Source: an uncultured Bacillota bacterium (GTDB lineage: Bacteria; Bacillota; Clostridia; Peptostreptococcales; Anaerovoracaceae). Taken from it: a stretch of 64,000 bases of DNA. Positions 16,669 to 25,668 of the stretch are shown piece after piece (within the stretch, counting starts at the first letter, position 1; each line of letters starts with the position of its first letter). The stretch covers positions 62,001 to 126,000 of the forward strand of contig CAKMKG010000013.1 in assembly GCA_927441425.1 (NCBI GenBank), in the 5' to 3' direction. Both the position numbers and the translations under genes were made by a program. The notes under the pieces were generated by a model. It was not told where the DNA came from. It made no database searches and was given only the letters and a program-made list of their open reading frames with translations.

Positions 16669-18336
16669 ATGGCTTTATCAAGAGAAATTTACCAGGCCCT
16701 CGAAGCGATTGTCGGAAAAAGAAATATTTCTGACAATATCGGGGTATTAGAAACATATCGAAGTATTCCGGCTCAAGGTTCAGCACACTACGGTCCATCG
16801 GAACATTGGACACCACTTCCCCAGGCTGTTATTTTGCCGGCAACCACAGATGAAGTAAAAAATGTTACCAGAATTTGTAATAAATATGGGATAGAGTTTA
16901 AAGCATCAACTACTTTCTGGTCAACCATGGGTTATATAGGCGGTGATTATGCGATTCAGATAGATCTGAGACGTATGAAAAGCGTAGAAATTGATGTGAA
17001 AAACATGACTGCCATTGTTGAACCATTTGCGATTGGTGCAACGGTTCAAGCAGAAGCGATGAAAGTTGGATTGAACCTTAATATTCCCGGTGTAGGATGC
17101 AGTGCTTCTACATTGGCAAATTTTTCATCCTGGATCGCATTCGGCCCCAATTCAATCTCAATGGGACAGGGTTCGGAGAACATACTCGGTATGGAATGGG
17201 TTCTTCCAAGTGGAGAAGTAATGAGAACAGGTTCCCTTGGTTCCGGTGACGGCTGGTTCTGCGGAGAAGGCCCCGGACCAAGCCAAAGAGGCTTGCTCAG
17301 AGGTATTTTTGGAAATGCCGGATCAACCGGTGTTTGTACGAAAATGGCTGTAAGACTGCATCCGTGGCCAGGTCCTACCAGTTTACCTACAAGAGGTTCT
17401 GCGCCGGCATACAAAATGGATGATCTTGGTGACAACTTTAAGTGTTATACCCTTTGCTATCCTAGCTGGGAAGCCTGGGCACGCAGCATACAATACTTTT
17501 ATGAATGCGACGTGGTATATTCAGGACACAGGCAGTTCAATATGTTCGGTAGGGATTTAAAGGCATATATGTTAAAAATCATTACGAATCCGGACGGGCA
17601 GCTTGCTGACTTGGAAACTTTATCACAAGATCCATATTTGCAAAAACAAAATGAAAACATGAAATTTGAATATCAAATCATCATTGCAGGTTACACAAAA
17701 CGGGATATGGAATATAAAGAAAAAGCAGTCGAATATGTACTTGAACAAACCGGCGGCTGGAAAAACGAAATGATGCTTGAAAAGGATATGCATGACTACG
17801 CACTCTTATACTTAACAAGAATGGGACATAAAAATCTTAACTTCGTTATGTGTGGTGCGTATGAAGGTACCTTCGGGTTGTCCGGTAACGTTTGGAAAGC
17901 AATACAAGTTGCCGAAGAAGCTGCTGCCAGAAAGAAATACTGGGAGCAAAACCATACGCATATTGCTGCTACCGGTGGCGAATCTGCAATGGGCAGTTTA
18001 TCCGGAATTGGCGGCGGCGGCGCTACCGGTTGGGAATTCTTTGTGAACTTTGATGCTTACGACAAAGAATCCATTAGAGGAACATACGAATTTATTAACG
18101 GCAACCAGGAATTACATAATAAGTATGGTTTCGGTCCGGATTTCTGCAGATGGAATTCTGATGTAAGACATATGAATGGATACAACTATACGCAGGAGGA
18201 ACACGACGCGATGTTCGTCAATGCACCGCAGCCTTGGGTTTATGCTTATCAGTATAAAATCAGAGAAGCGCTTAACCCGAACAACCTATGCGGAACATAT
18301 TTGAGAACAGTGGATCCAAGCAAACTTGAAAAATAA
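16669..18336 (+). CDS. FAD-linked oxidase, vanillyl-alcohol-oxidase/p-cresol-methylhydroxylase type
   Basis: 555-residue flavoprotein with an FAD-binding PCMH domain (about residues 50-250; PQAVILPATTDEVKNVTRIC and PGVGCSASTLANFSSW) and a long C-terminal substrate domain ending in REALNPNNLCGTYLRTVDP. Size and layout recall VAO/PCMH-type enzymes that act on para-substituted phenols, but the covalent-FAD residues cannot be assigned by eye. Start at ATG 16669 with AGGAGG 8 bases upstream; a GTG at 16651 overlaps the previous stop. A Gly-rich run GIGGGGATG occurs near residue 450. Substrate unknown. Confidence 0.75.
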   Translation: MALSREIYQALEAIVGKRNISDNIGVLETYRSIPAQGSAHYGPSEHWTPLPQAVILPATTDEVKNVTRICNKYGIEFKASTTFWSTMGYIGGDYAIQIDLRRMKSVEIDVKNMTAIVEPFAIGATVQAEAMKVGLNLNIPGVGCSASTLANFSSWIAFGPNSISMGQGSENILGMEWVLPSGEVMRTGSLGSGDGWFCGEGPGPSQRGLLRGIFGNAGSTGVCTKMAVRLHPWPGPTSLPTRGSAPAYKMDDLGDNFKCYTLCYPSWEAWARSIQYFYECDVVYSGHRQFNMFGRDLKAYMLKIITNPDGQLADLETLSQDPYLQKQNENMKFEYQIIIAGYTKRDMEYKEKAVEYVLEQTGGWKNEMMLEKDMHDYALLYLTRMGHKNLNFVMCGAYEGTFGLSGNVWKAIQVAEEAAARKKYWEQNHTHIAATGGESAMGSLSGIGGGGATGWEFFVNFDAYDKESIRGTYEFINGNQELHNKYGFGPDFCRWNSDVRHMNGYNYTQEEHDAMFVNAPQPWVYAYQYKIREALNPNNLCGTYLRTVDPSKLEK

Positions 18337-18358
18337 GCGAAATAGCATGTCAATTGTT

Positions 18359-18391
18359 GATAACCGTCATCTTATAAGGATGGCGGTTATC
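18359..18391 (+). terminator. Strong hairpin after the flavoprotein operon
   Basis: 13-bp stem GATAACCGTCATC / GATGGCGGTTATC (one G-T pair), 22 bases after the stop codon. The U-tract is poor, so it may act as a partial terminator or an RNA stabiliser. Confidence 0.5.
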
Positions 18392-18509
18392 TTATGCAGC
18401 CAAAGAGGAAATTTCGGTATAGTCTGTGATGTAACAAATAAAATTGTCGACATGTTTGACCGAATGCATTATACTAAAAACAATAAACAAACATTCAGGA
18501 GGGCCTTAT

Positions 18510-19091
18510 ATGAAAAAATTTACTTCACGTCAGCTTCAGGCACAAAAAACGAAACGCAGGATATATAACGCTGCCGTTGATCTATTTAACAAACAGGGAT
18601 TTGATAATACGACAATTGAGGATATCAGCAGAAAAGCCGACGTATCTGTAGGTGCTTTCTATCATTACTACACTTCAAAAGCAGAAATATATTCCGAGCT
18701 TTATAAAAAGATCGATGTATATTATGAAAATACCGTCGCCGATCAATTGGATAAGGAAGATTTCTATGAGAATATCATCCTTTATTTTAAGCATTATGCC
18801 GAATATATTAGCGCAAGGGGAATCGATACGGTCAAGCAGCTGTATAACACGCAAAACGCCTTATTTCTTGATAAAAGCAGGTATATGTACAAGCTGCTTA
18901 ACGAAGTCATAAAACGAGGCGAAGAAAAAAACCTCCTTACAAACGACTTGAGTATAGATGAAATCGAGGAATTCCTGGTGGTCGTTTCAAGGGGTGCCGT
19001 CTATGACTGGTTGCTTCACAACGGAGACTATGATCTGGAAGGGAAAATGGTGAAGTATATATCAGAAATGAGGCATATTGTAGTAAGATAA
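18510..19091 (+). CDS. TetR-family regulator (copy 1)
   Basis: 193 residues. The N-terminal helix-turn-helix (about residues 15-60) includes FDNTTIEDISRKADVSVGAFYHYY; the remainder is a helical ligand-binding domain. It is clearly paralogous to the regulator at 25735-26322 (shared SRQ.QA.KTK, DVSVGAFY/GVSVGSFY, KQLYNTQN/KKLYNTEN, RGAVYDWLLH/RGVVFEWCLH). The ATG at 18510 follows AGGAGG by 8 bases. Sitting between the flavoprotein operon and the corrinoid operon, it probably represses one or both by binding the TTCAT(T/C)GAAC-type sites. Confidence 0.85.
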   Translation: MKKFTSRQLQAQKTKRRIYNAAVDLFNKQGFDNTTIEDISRKADVSVGAFYHYYTSKAEIYSELYKKIDVYYENTVADQLDKEDFYENIILYFKHYAEYISARGIDTVKQLYNTQNALFLDKSRYMYKLLNEVIKRGEEKNLLTNDLSIDEIEEFLVVVSRGAVYDWLLHNGDYDLEGKMVKYISEMRHIVVR

Positions 19092-19149
19092 GCAGGTACT
19101 TTAGAATCCTTCCCGATACACCCTTTATAGTATGAAAGAGCAGGAACAG

Positions 19150-19190
19150 CGATCCTTGTATTACGCAGACCAGGGCGCTGTTTTGTTTAT
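19150..19190 (+). terminator. Possible terminator after TetR gene
   Basis: AACAGCG and CGCTGTT arms separated by about 24 bases and followed by TTGTTT. The large loop makes this a weak call. Confidence 0.35.
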
Positions 19191-19291
19191 GTCGCAGAAA
19201 TACGAAAACTAAAATTGATGTTTGAATATTATCCGTTTCCTTAGAAGTATTTTATTGCAATAACACAAAAAATAATATAAAATTGAATTAA

Positions 19292-19306
19292 TTCATTGAA
19301 CGAGTT
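19292..19306 (+). promoter_or_regulatory. TTCATTGAACG(A)GTT operator-like site before the corrinoid gene
   Basis: 15 bases matching 14 of 15 to the site before dctP (25491-25505). It lies about 50 bases before the corrinoid-protein start, in the expected promoter region. Probable TetR binding site shared across the cluster. Confidence 0.5.
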
Positions 19307-19354
19307 ATGTAAATAATCTGAAATTATCATAAGATTTTTAAGGAGGATTTTGAA

Positions 19355-19993
19355 ATGGCAATACTTGAAGAAGTCAAAACTATGATTGAGGATGGCGAAA
19401 CGAAACTGATTACTGAAGTGGTGCAGAAAGCGATCGACGAAGGAACCACGCCGGAAGACATTCTGCAGGCAATGATAGACGCCATGAGTGTCGTAGGAGA
19501 CAGATTCTCAACAGGGGAAATCTTCATACCTGAAATGCTGATGGCAGCGAAAGCAATGAGTGAAGGCATGGACATTCTCAAACCGCTTTTGGTCGGCAGC
19601 AGCAGCACGAATGCATTAGGAACCTGCATTATTGGAACCGTAGAAGGCGACCTCCATGACATTGGTAAAAACCTTGTTTCGGTGATGATCGAAAGTGTCG
19701 GCTTTCATATAATAGACCTTGGTGTAGACGTGCCCACAGCCAGATGGATCGAAGCCATCAAAGAAAACCAAAACGTCACCTTAGTAGCTTGTTCCGGGCT
19801 TCTGACAACCACAATGCCGGCGATGAAAGAAACGGTCCAGACCATCAAGGCCAGCGACCTGAACGGATTAAAAGTCATTGTGGGGGGGGCGCCTATCACC
19901 CAGGAATACGCCAACGTGATTGGTGCCGACGGCTATTCAGCGGATGCCGGAAGTGCAGCTGTTAAAGCAGTCGAATTAGTGAAATCAATGTAA
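19355..19993 (+). CDS. Corrinoid (B12-binding) methyl-carrier protein
   Basis: 212 residues with the layout of MtaC/MtbC/MttC-type methyl carriers. A helical cap domain (residues 1-90; MIDAMSVVGDRFSTGEIFIPEM) is followed by a Rossmann B12-binding domain with the base-off signature DLHDIGKNLV (His is the lower cobalt ligand) and SGLLTTTMPAM plus VGGAPI. It carries a methyl group between a substrate-specific methyltransferase and a second one feeding tetrahydrofolate. The UroD-family methyltransferase follows 25 bases downstream. AGGAGG 9 bases upstream of the ATG. Confidence 0.92.
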   Translation: MAILEEVKTMIEDGETKLITEVVQKAIDEGTTPEDILQAMIDAMSVVGDRFSTGEIFIPEMLMAAKAMSEGMDILKPLLVGSSSTNALGTCIIGTVEGDLHDIGKNLVSVMIESVGFHIIDLGVDVPTARWIEAIKENQNVTLVACSGLLTTTMPAMKETVQTIKASDLNGLKVIVGGAPITQEYANVIGADGYSADAGSAAVKAVELVKSM

Positions 19994-20018
19994 TAATAAG
20001 AAGAGGAGGGCGGTTCAG

Positions 20019-20996
20019 ATGTTAACGAGGCGGCAAAATTTACTTGAGACAATAACCGGTGGGAAGCCGGATCGATTCGTCAATCAATATGAATTTATGG
20101 AATTAATCATGGAAGCACCCCGTGATGATAGGCCCAAGCCTGGAGGAACCCGCAAAAGTAAATGGGGTATTACCTTCGTCTGGCCGGAAGGTCAACTTGG
20201 GGTCTTCCCTTTACACGACGCGGAGCACAAGGTCTTAAAAGATATCACCAAATGGAGAGAGTATGTTCATGCACCGGAAATCGATACTACGGAAACGGTC
20301 TGGGCAGCGGCAGTTGCCCACGCTGATCGTGTCGACCGGAAGGATCAATATGTCGCAGGGATCTATTTATCTGGTGTGTTTGAAATGACCCATCATCTGA
20401 TGGGCATGACAGAAGCAATGATGGCTTTTTATGAGGAGCCTGAGGCTATGCATGAGCTGATCGATTACATAACAGAGTATGAACTGGCTTATGCCAAGGT
20501 TCTCATTGAAAAAATCCATCCGGATTGTATTTTTCATCATGACGACTGGGGCGGTCAAAAAAACTCATTTGTATCCCCGTCTATGTTCAAAGAGTTCTTT
20601 TTGCCGGCATACAAGAAAATATACGGCTTCTATAAATCCAACGGTGTGGATCTAATCGTACACCACAGTGATTCCTATGCTGCGAATCTGGTCCCCTATA
20701 TGATTGAAATGGGTATTGATATCTGGCAGGGCGTTATGACGACCAACAACACGCCGGAACTGATCAAAAAATATGGCGGACAAATCTCCTTCATGGGTGA
20801 TATCGACAGCGGTGTCGTCGATTTCCCGGATTGGACACCGGAGATTGCAGCCAGAGAAACAGAGAGAGCTTGCAGGAATTGCGGTAAACTGTATTTTATC
20901 CCAAATTTAACCCAGGGGCTGAATGTAAGCTCATTCCCGGGCGTATACGAAGAGGTCAGCAGATCGATTGATAGATTAAGCCGGGAGATGTTCTAA
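20019..20996 (+). CDS. UroD-family corrinoid-dependent methyltransferase
   Basis: 325 residues of the uroporphyrinogen decarboxylase/MtaA/MtbA superfamily. Being paired with a corrinoid protein, it should act as a methyltransferase rather than in haem synthesis. Visible features are the start MLTRRQNLLETITGGKPDR, DCIFHHDDWGGQ, LIVHHSDSYAANLVP and FIPNLTQGLN; the His/Asp/Cys positions could bind a zinc ion. Members act on methanol, methylamines, or methoxylated aromatics (vanillate-type O-demethylases). No dedicated second methyltransferase or corrinoid-reactivation gene is adjacent. Substrate unknown. Confidence 0.82.
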   Translation: MLTRRQNLLETITGGKPDRFVNQYEFMELIMEAPRDDRPKPGGTRKSKWGITFVWPEGQLGVFPLHDAEHKVLKDITKWREYVHAPEIDTTETVWAAAVAHADRVDRKDQYVAGIYLSGVFEMTHHLMGMTEAMMAFYEEPEAMHELIDYITEYELAYAKVLIEKIHPDCIFHHDDWGGQKNSFVSPSMFKEFFLPAYKKIYGFYKSNGVDLIVHHSDSYAANLVPYMIEMGIDIWQGVMTTNNTPELIKKYGGQISFMGDIDSGVVDFPDWTPEIAARETERACRNCGKLYFIPNLTQGLNVSSFPGVYEEVSRSIDRLSREMF

Positions 20997-21039
20997 ATCA
21001 TCTAAAATAGCATGAGGCAATCTTTTACAGACTTGTATT

Positions 21040-21076
21040 AGCGATCCTACGGCGAAAGCCGGGGGATCGCTATTTT
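21040..21076. terminator. Bidirectional terminator between methyltransferase and MFS genes
   Basis: AGCGATCC...GGATCGCT outer arms with CGGC GAAA GCCG inner stem, followed by TATTTTA. It serves the plus-strand corrinoid operon and the convergent MFS gene. Confidence 0.75.
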
Positions 21077-22239
21077 ACTAATTTTTTATGAACAAAAAAG
21101 ATATAAACCAAAATGGATAGAACGGCGCAGGCCGAGGAAGCCAGGTATACTGTTGTAAATCCGGTAACTTCTAGTACCACACCCCAAACGAGAGCGCCAA
21201 ATCCTATCCCGATATCCATCGCAGCCAAGAGTGTTGAAGTTGCAGCGCCTCTTCTCGTTTCCGGACATAGTTTAATTACGATGGCATTGGTCAGAGGATA
21301 AGCTGTTCCAAATCCAATGCCGAAAAAAACAGCAGCCATCAGAACGACTGCCAATGTGCTTGCAAAAGCAAGTGTTACCATTGACAGGAATAGAGCTGCA
21401 AGGGATGGGATCAGGACAATCCGAAATCCATGCTTGTCTGCAAGCTTCCCCGTCGTGAGTCTTGAAATGAATACGGCAATGGAATATACAATGAAGAAGC
21501 TGCCAATATGTTCTATTTCACGCGCAAGACCATAAGAAGGCAAAAAAGCAATGACCGATCCGAATGTGAGAGAAACAAAGAACATAACCAAAGAAGGTAA
21601 CAGGGAGGTCTTTTCAAAAAAAATAATATTTTTTACTTTTGCATTTTCAATTGGAATTTTTTTTTCATATTGAATCAATAATGAAAACAGCAACCCCATT
21701 ACCCATATAATCAGCACCCATAGGAACATGAATTTGTAGCCCGAATGGATGCTTAGATATAGTCCTAAAGCGGGGCCAATCGCTGTACCGATTATGATCG
21801 ATATTCCATAATAGCCAATTCCTTCTGCAAGACGTGATTTTGGAGTCAGATCAGAAGCAATGGTTCCCGAGGCAGAAGTATGAGCACTAAAACCAATTCC
21901 ATTGATCAAGCGCAATAAAATTAATAGAAAAACAGAGCTTGCTATATTATATAAAACAGACACGATTACAAATATCATTGCGCCTGTTACAAGTACGAAT
22001 TTTCTTCCTTTACAATCAATGAATGAACCAAATACAGGTCGAAACAGCAGAGCTGAAATCGTGAGGGCAGTTATCATCAAACCGGCAATCACATTGCTGC
22101 CACCCAGCTCCATGGCGTAAAGAGGCATCGTCGTCATTAACATGTAATGTCCGGTATAGGAAAGAATACTTACTACCAACATTAAATTATAGGGCGTTGT
22201 AAAGATCTTGTTTTTTATGAAAGCTTCTTCTTTGAGCAT
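21070..22239 (-). CDS. MFS transporter
   Basis: 389 residues with about 12 hydrophobic helices typical of the major facilitator superfamily. The loop 2-3 motif region is VFGSFIDCKGRKFVLVTG and the equivalent in the second half is LTTGKLADKHGFRIVLIP. Size suits a drug- or metabolite-type exporter/importer; the substrate cannot be read. It lies between the methyltransferase operon and the TRAP operon and is separated from the latter by a terminator, so it has its own promoter. It may export a product of the cluster. Confidence 0.82.
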   Translation of the reverse strand: MLKEEAFIKNKIFTTPYNLMLVVSILSYTGHYMLMTTMPLYAMELGGSNVIAGLMITALTISALLFRPVFGSFIDCKGRKFVLVTGAMIFVIVSVLYNIASSVFLLILLRLINGIGFSAHTSASGTIASDLTPKSRLAEGIGYYGISIIIGTAIGPALGLYLSIHSGYKFMFLWVLIIWVMGLLFSLLIQYEKKIPIENAKVKNIIFFEKTSLLPSLVMFFVSLTFGSVIAFLPSYGLAREIEHIGSFFIVYSIAVFISRLTTGKLADKHGFRIVLIPSLAALFLSMVTLAFASTLAVVLMAAVFFGIGFGTAYPLTNAIVIKLCPETRRGAATSTLLAAMDIGIGFGALVWGVVLEVTGFTTVYLASSACAVLSILVYIFFVHKKLVK

Positions 22240-22293
22240 ATAACTGTACTTCCTTGTTCAAGATTTATATTAACAATCAAAATAAACAAGAAT

Positions 22294-22330
22294 GAAAACA
22301 GCTATGTTCGTTTCTCACATAGCTGTTTTC
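22294..22330 (-). terminator. Terminator of the TRAP operon
   Basis: Perfect 14-bp stem GAAAACAGCTATGT / ACATAGCTGTTTTC with a 9-nt loop, 40 bases after the dctM stop on the minus strand. Confidence 0.75.
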
Positions 22331-22369
22331 TATCATATGAGGAGATAAAAAGCACCATTACGTTTCTTC

Positions 22370-23674
22370 TTATTTAATCATTAAACTAGGCAGGAAAGTC
22401 GCAATCTGTGGAAATAGTATCAGTACAAGAGCGGCCGCCATCAGGGAGAACCAAAATGGTATCGTACCCTGGAATACCGTTTCCAATTTTATCTTGGTCA
22501 GGCCCGCTGTTACAATTGCCACAACGCCTACTGGAGGTGTCAGGAATCCAATCAAAATCATCAGAATCGTGATGATGCCGTACCATACGCCGCTGAATCC
22601 GGCTGCAATTACAATCGGATAGAAGAGACTTGTAAAAATGATTAAAGCAGCCATTGCATCTAAGAAGAATCCAGATACAAAGAATATGGCAAAGATTGTT
22701 AACATCAGCAGAACAGGAGGTAAATCCACCAGGTATACCTGTAGAAAAGCGGGGATGCGGCTAACGGAAACAAAGTTTCCGAAGGTAACTCCTCCAACGA
22801 TGAAGATCATCAACATACCGGTAATTCTGGCAGTACCCATGAGAGATTCTTTAAGATCTTTCAACGAACAGCGCTTTGTTGCCACGCTAATCGTCAGCGC
22901 AAGGAATGCACCAAATGCACCGCCCTCTGTCGCTGTAAAAAGACCAAATAGGATTCCACCCATGGAAAGAGCAAATATCACGGGAATCGGCCAAACCTTC
23001 TTTAGCGCTTCCGCTCTGTCGTGGCTGTCTACTGTAACTGTATTTGGAGCCAGTTCGGGTTTCAATCTGACCATGATAAATACGGTAAACATCATAAACA
23101 AAGCGGTCATTATACCGGGGAAAATACCTGCAATCAGCAGCTGCCCTATGGATTCTTCGGTAAGCATCCCATAGATGACGAGATTTGAGCTTGGCGGAAT
23201 CAGTATCCCTAACGTACTTCCGGAGGCAACAACGCCTGCGGCGAGGGAATCGTGATAATTATTTCGCCTCATTTCGGGAACTGCAACCGGGGCGATTGTA
23301 GCTGTTGTTGCAATTACGGACCCGGAGACGGATGCAAATGCAGCACAGGTGCCGATCGTTGCCATCGCAAGTCCGCCTCGGAAACGACCTAAGAGAGAAT
23401 TGAATGCCACAAATAGATCCTTCCCAAGACCTGTGTGACCCAGCAGCATGCCCATGAAAGTGAACATAGGTATTACGCTGAGGGTGTAATTATTAACATT
23501 GTTAAAGGGATCCGTTCCTAACTTTACGAGTGCAGCTTGAGGGCTTACAATTACTGCGTAACCTGCGGCGCCCACAAGAAACATACTGAAGCCAATAGGG
23601 ACCTTCAGGAATATCAGTACAAAAAGAAATATAATGCCGATAACTCCGATCATTTCAGTACTTAAATCAAACAT
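22370..23674 (-). CDS. dctM: TRAP transporter large permease (DctM)
   Basis: 434-residue integral membrane protein with about 12 helices. It is the large subunit of a tripartite ATP-independent periplasmic transporter, which imports organic anions with sodium. Typical stretches are IPMFTFMGMLLG, GIFPGIMTALFM and LTPPVGVVA near the C-terminus. It overlaps the DctQ gene by 8 bases and follows dctP, giving the order dctP-dctQ-dctM on the minus strand. The usual ligands of the family are carboxylates such as C4-dicarboxylates, aromatic acids and keto acids. Confidence 0.92.
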   Translation of the reverse strand: MFDLSTEMIGVIGIIFLFVLIFLKVPIGFSMFLVGAAGYAVIVSPQAALVKLGTDPFNNVNNYTLSVIPMFTFMGMLLGHTGLGKDLFVAFNSLLGRFRGGLAMATIGTCAAFASVSGSVIATTATIAPVAVPEMRRNNYHDSLAAGVVASGSTLGILIPPSSNLVIYGMLTEESIGQLLIAGIFPGIMTALFMMFTVFIMVRLKPELAPNTVTVDSHDRAEALKKVWPIPVIFALSMGGILFGLFTATEGGAFGAFLALTISVATKRCSLKDLKESLMGTARITGMLMIFIVGGVTFGNFVSVSRIPAFLQVYLVDLPPVLLMLTIFAIFFVSGFFLDAMAALIIFTSLFYPIVIAAGFSGVWYGIITILMILIGFLTPPVGVVAIVTAGLTKIKLETVFQGTIPFWFSLMAAALVLILFPQIATFLPSLMIK

Positions 23675-24167
23675 CTAATCTATCTCCTTTAAAATCACGG
23701 ATCGATTTAAGCAAATCCAAGATAAATCCAAGAATTAATACAACGATTCCAATAGCAGTGACATAAACGAACGGTTGCAGTGGAATATGCAACACAGGGG
23801 TAATCTGATTTGAGTCGGTCATACGCAAGGCGAATGTAATTGTTTGCTTCACGACTACCGAGAAAAGAGCGATGCATAGTATACTGATCAAGAAGTCCAT
23901 TACTGCTTTTACCTTTGGCTTCATTCGATCATAAACCATTGTAACGCCTACATTTTCACCTTCAATCTGAGGGTATCCCATTGCCAAAAAGCTGATTACG
24001 ACCAAACCCAGACTGGAGAGTTCGTATACGCCTGGCACCGACGAACTGAAAAAACGTCTGCCTATAATGTCCCACATTGTCATAAGCATCATTAATAAAA
24101 TGCATATTCCACTTAGAAAAGCAGAAAATAGTATTATTTTTTTTATTATTTTTTCGGATTTTCTCAT
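23667..24167 (-). CDS. dctQ: TRAP transporter small permease (DctQ)
   Basis: 166 residues with four hydrophobic helices, the DctQ small membrane subunit. Features are WDIIGRRFFSSSVPGVYE after the first helix and the final helix VYVTAIGIVVLILGFILD. I chose the ATG at 24167 because GGAGGAG lies 7 bases upstream; the longer reading from 24203 adds residues without support. It overlaps dctM by 8 bases, consistent with translational coupling. Confidence 0.88.
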   Translation of the reverse strand: MRKSEKIIKKIILFSAFLSGICILLMMLMTMWDIIGRRFFSSSVPGVYELSSLGLVVISFLAMGYPQIEGENVGVTMVYDRMKPKVKAVMDFLISILCIALFSVVVKQTITFALRMTDSNQITPVLHIPLQPFVYVTAIGIVVLILGFILDLLKSIRDFKGDRLDV

Positions 24168-24190
24168 TCTATCTCCTCCGAATCTGTAAG

Positions 24191-24228
24191 CAATAGCATA
24201 CAATCAAATTGTTGATTGTACGCTATTG
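24191..24228 (-). promoter_or_regulatory. Intercistronic hairpin between dctP and dctQ
   Basis: 17-bp near-perfect stem CAATAGCATACAATCAA / TTGATTGTACGCTATTG just after the dctP stop. Such hairpins commonly protect the binding-protein mRNA so that it exceeds the membrane subunits; no U-tract is present. Confidence 0.6.
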
Positions 24229-24238
24229 CTGCTATAAA

Positions 24239-25285
24239 TTAGTGTTGTTCAACAAACTGCATGGCCTTCTCATAGGTCGCATTGCCAGGTAAACCCTTGC
24301 CGTCCATATCAGCAAGCCACTGCTCTTTTAATGCATCCGTAATCGCATGGAGCTCAGCTTTTTCTTCATCTGAAAAGCTTAGGATATTAATATTGGTTTC
24401 TGCTGCTTTCTGCATTCCCAACTCGAATTCATGATCGTACTGAGTACCGACTTTTTCGGGGAATTCAGCTAACAGTGCTTCGATTATCTGCTGATCCTCA
24501 GCGGATATCTTTGCCCAGGAATCTTTATTCATAACGATAATTAACGGGTTCATGTATACGTCCAGATCAATGATATTGTCAGTTACTTCGGCGAGTTTAA
24601 ATGAAATCAAAGCAGAAGGAGACATCAGGCTTCCATCTACGATGCCACGGTCCATTGCGTCATAAAGATCACTGACCGGGAGAGATAACTCGGTTGCGCC
24701 TAGTTTATGGAATAAATCATTGTAAATTAAACCTGGAGATCTGAGCTTCAAACCAGACAACCCATCTACGGTTGAAACAGGTTTATTGATGAGCACTTTT
24801 GCAATGTCTGTTCCGCCGATCCAAAGGAGCTGCATATCTTTATAATCGGTATCCTGTAAATCCTGTCTCAAATCTGCAGCGACAAGATTTCCCTGTAATG
24901 AGGAGTCAAACATAAATGGGAATTCAAGAATTGTTGTTAATGGGAATCTTCCAGGAGTATAGGCTGCAAGGGTTAGACCCATATCCAAAGAGCCGCCAAC
25001 GACCTGGTCTACTGTTGTTGAAGGAGCACCCAACTCATTATTCGGGTAAACTTTAATATCTACCCTGCCTTCCGTTTGCTCGAGAACTGCTTCTGCGAAA
25101 GGTACGATTATGTTAGTATGTAAAGGATGTTGGTTTGACATGAAATGTGAGAAGTTAACAGTAACGGGCGTAGGTGCAGGTGTTTCTCCTGAGGCTTCTT
25201 CGCCTTTGGATGCACAACCCGTTAATACAGATAACAACATTACCAATGTCAGGAAAATGCTTAGTTTTTTTGACACTTTATTCAC
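24239..25285 (-). CDS. dctP: TRAP transporter substrate-binding lipoprotein (DctP)
   Basis: 348 residues. A lipoprotein signal ends in the lipobox LLSVLTGC, placing the protein on the outer face of the membrane. The mature part has the DctP fold with YPNNELGAPSTTVDQV, LKLRSPGLIYNDLFHKLGA and the conserved arginine of the ligand-binding LRSP motif, which grips a carboxylate. Start is GTG 25285 with AGGAGG 9 bases upstream. A short proline/threonine linker (GETPAPTPVT) follows the lipid anchor. It suggests that the cluster's substrate is an organic acid. Confidence 0.9.
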   Translation of the reverse strand: MNKVSKKLSIFLTLVMLLSVLTGCASKGEEASGETPAPTPVTVNFSHFMSNQHPLHTNIIVPFAEAVLEQTEGRVDIKVYPNNELGAPSTTVDQVVGGSLDMGLTLAAYTPGRFPLTTILEFPFMFDSSLQGNLVAADLRQDLQDTDYKDMQLLWIGGTDIAKVLINKPVSTVDGLSGLKLRSPGLIYNDLFHKLGATELSLPVSDLYDAMDRGIVDGSLMSPSALISFKLAEVTDNIIDLDVYMNPLIIVMNKDSWAKISAEDQQIIEALLAEFPEKVGTQYDHEFELGMQKAAETNINILSFSDEEKAELHAITDALKEQWLADMDGKGLPGNATYEKAMQFVEQH

Positions 25286-25490
25286 GACTAATTTCCTCCT
25301 TAATATCAACAAAGAATTTCGATATGAATCTTTCTATGTCTTATCCCAGTTGAGAATTCTTCACCTCCTTTAGGCTGAACACCTTCTGTCATTTTGCCAA
25401 CTTTCTTAAGAGCTTCTCTTTGATTTCTACCTATACCATTTTTTCAAGAAAAATGGTAGCTTAAGTAAAGTAATAATTTGACTATACTGG

Positions 25491-25507
25491 TTCATTGAAC
25501 GTGTTCA
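25491..25507. promoter_or_regulatory. TTCATTGAACGTGTTCA operator-like site before dctP
   Basis: Contains the inverted repeat TGAAC-GT-GTTCA and matches 14 of 15 bases with the site before the corrinoid gene. It lies about 200 bases upstream of the dctP start with A/T-rich -10-like sequences on both sides. Probable target of the adjacent TetR regulator. Confidence 0.55.
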
Positions 25508-25633
25508 GTATATAATAGGATGTAGGTCATGTCAATAGCATTATTAGAATATTAAGAAAATTCACCGTAGAAAATTATGAGCATATTGATTTTGTTGTTT
25601 GAAATAGAATAAGAAACAATACGGATTTAAAAT

Positions 25634-25668
25634 AAAAGTGCGCTTCCATTACCTGAAAACGCACTTTC
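25634..25668 (-). terminator. Terminator of TetR copy 2
   Basis: AAAGTGCG / CGCACTTT arms with a 17-base partly paired loop; on the minus strand the stem is followed by TTTTATTTT. Confidence 0.65.

Noticed and set aside
20019-20996. Uroporphyrinogen decarboxylase in haem synthesis
   Set aside because: No haem genes nearby; pairing with a corrinoid protein indicates the methyltransferase branch of this superfamily.
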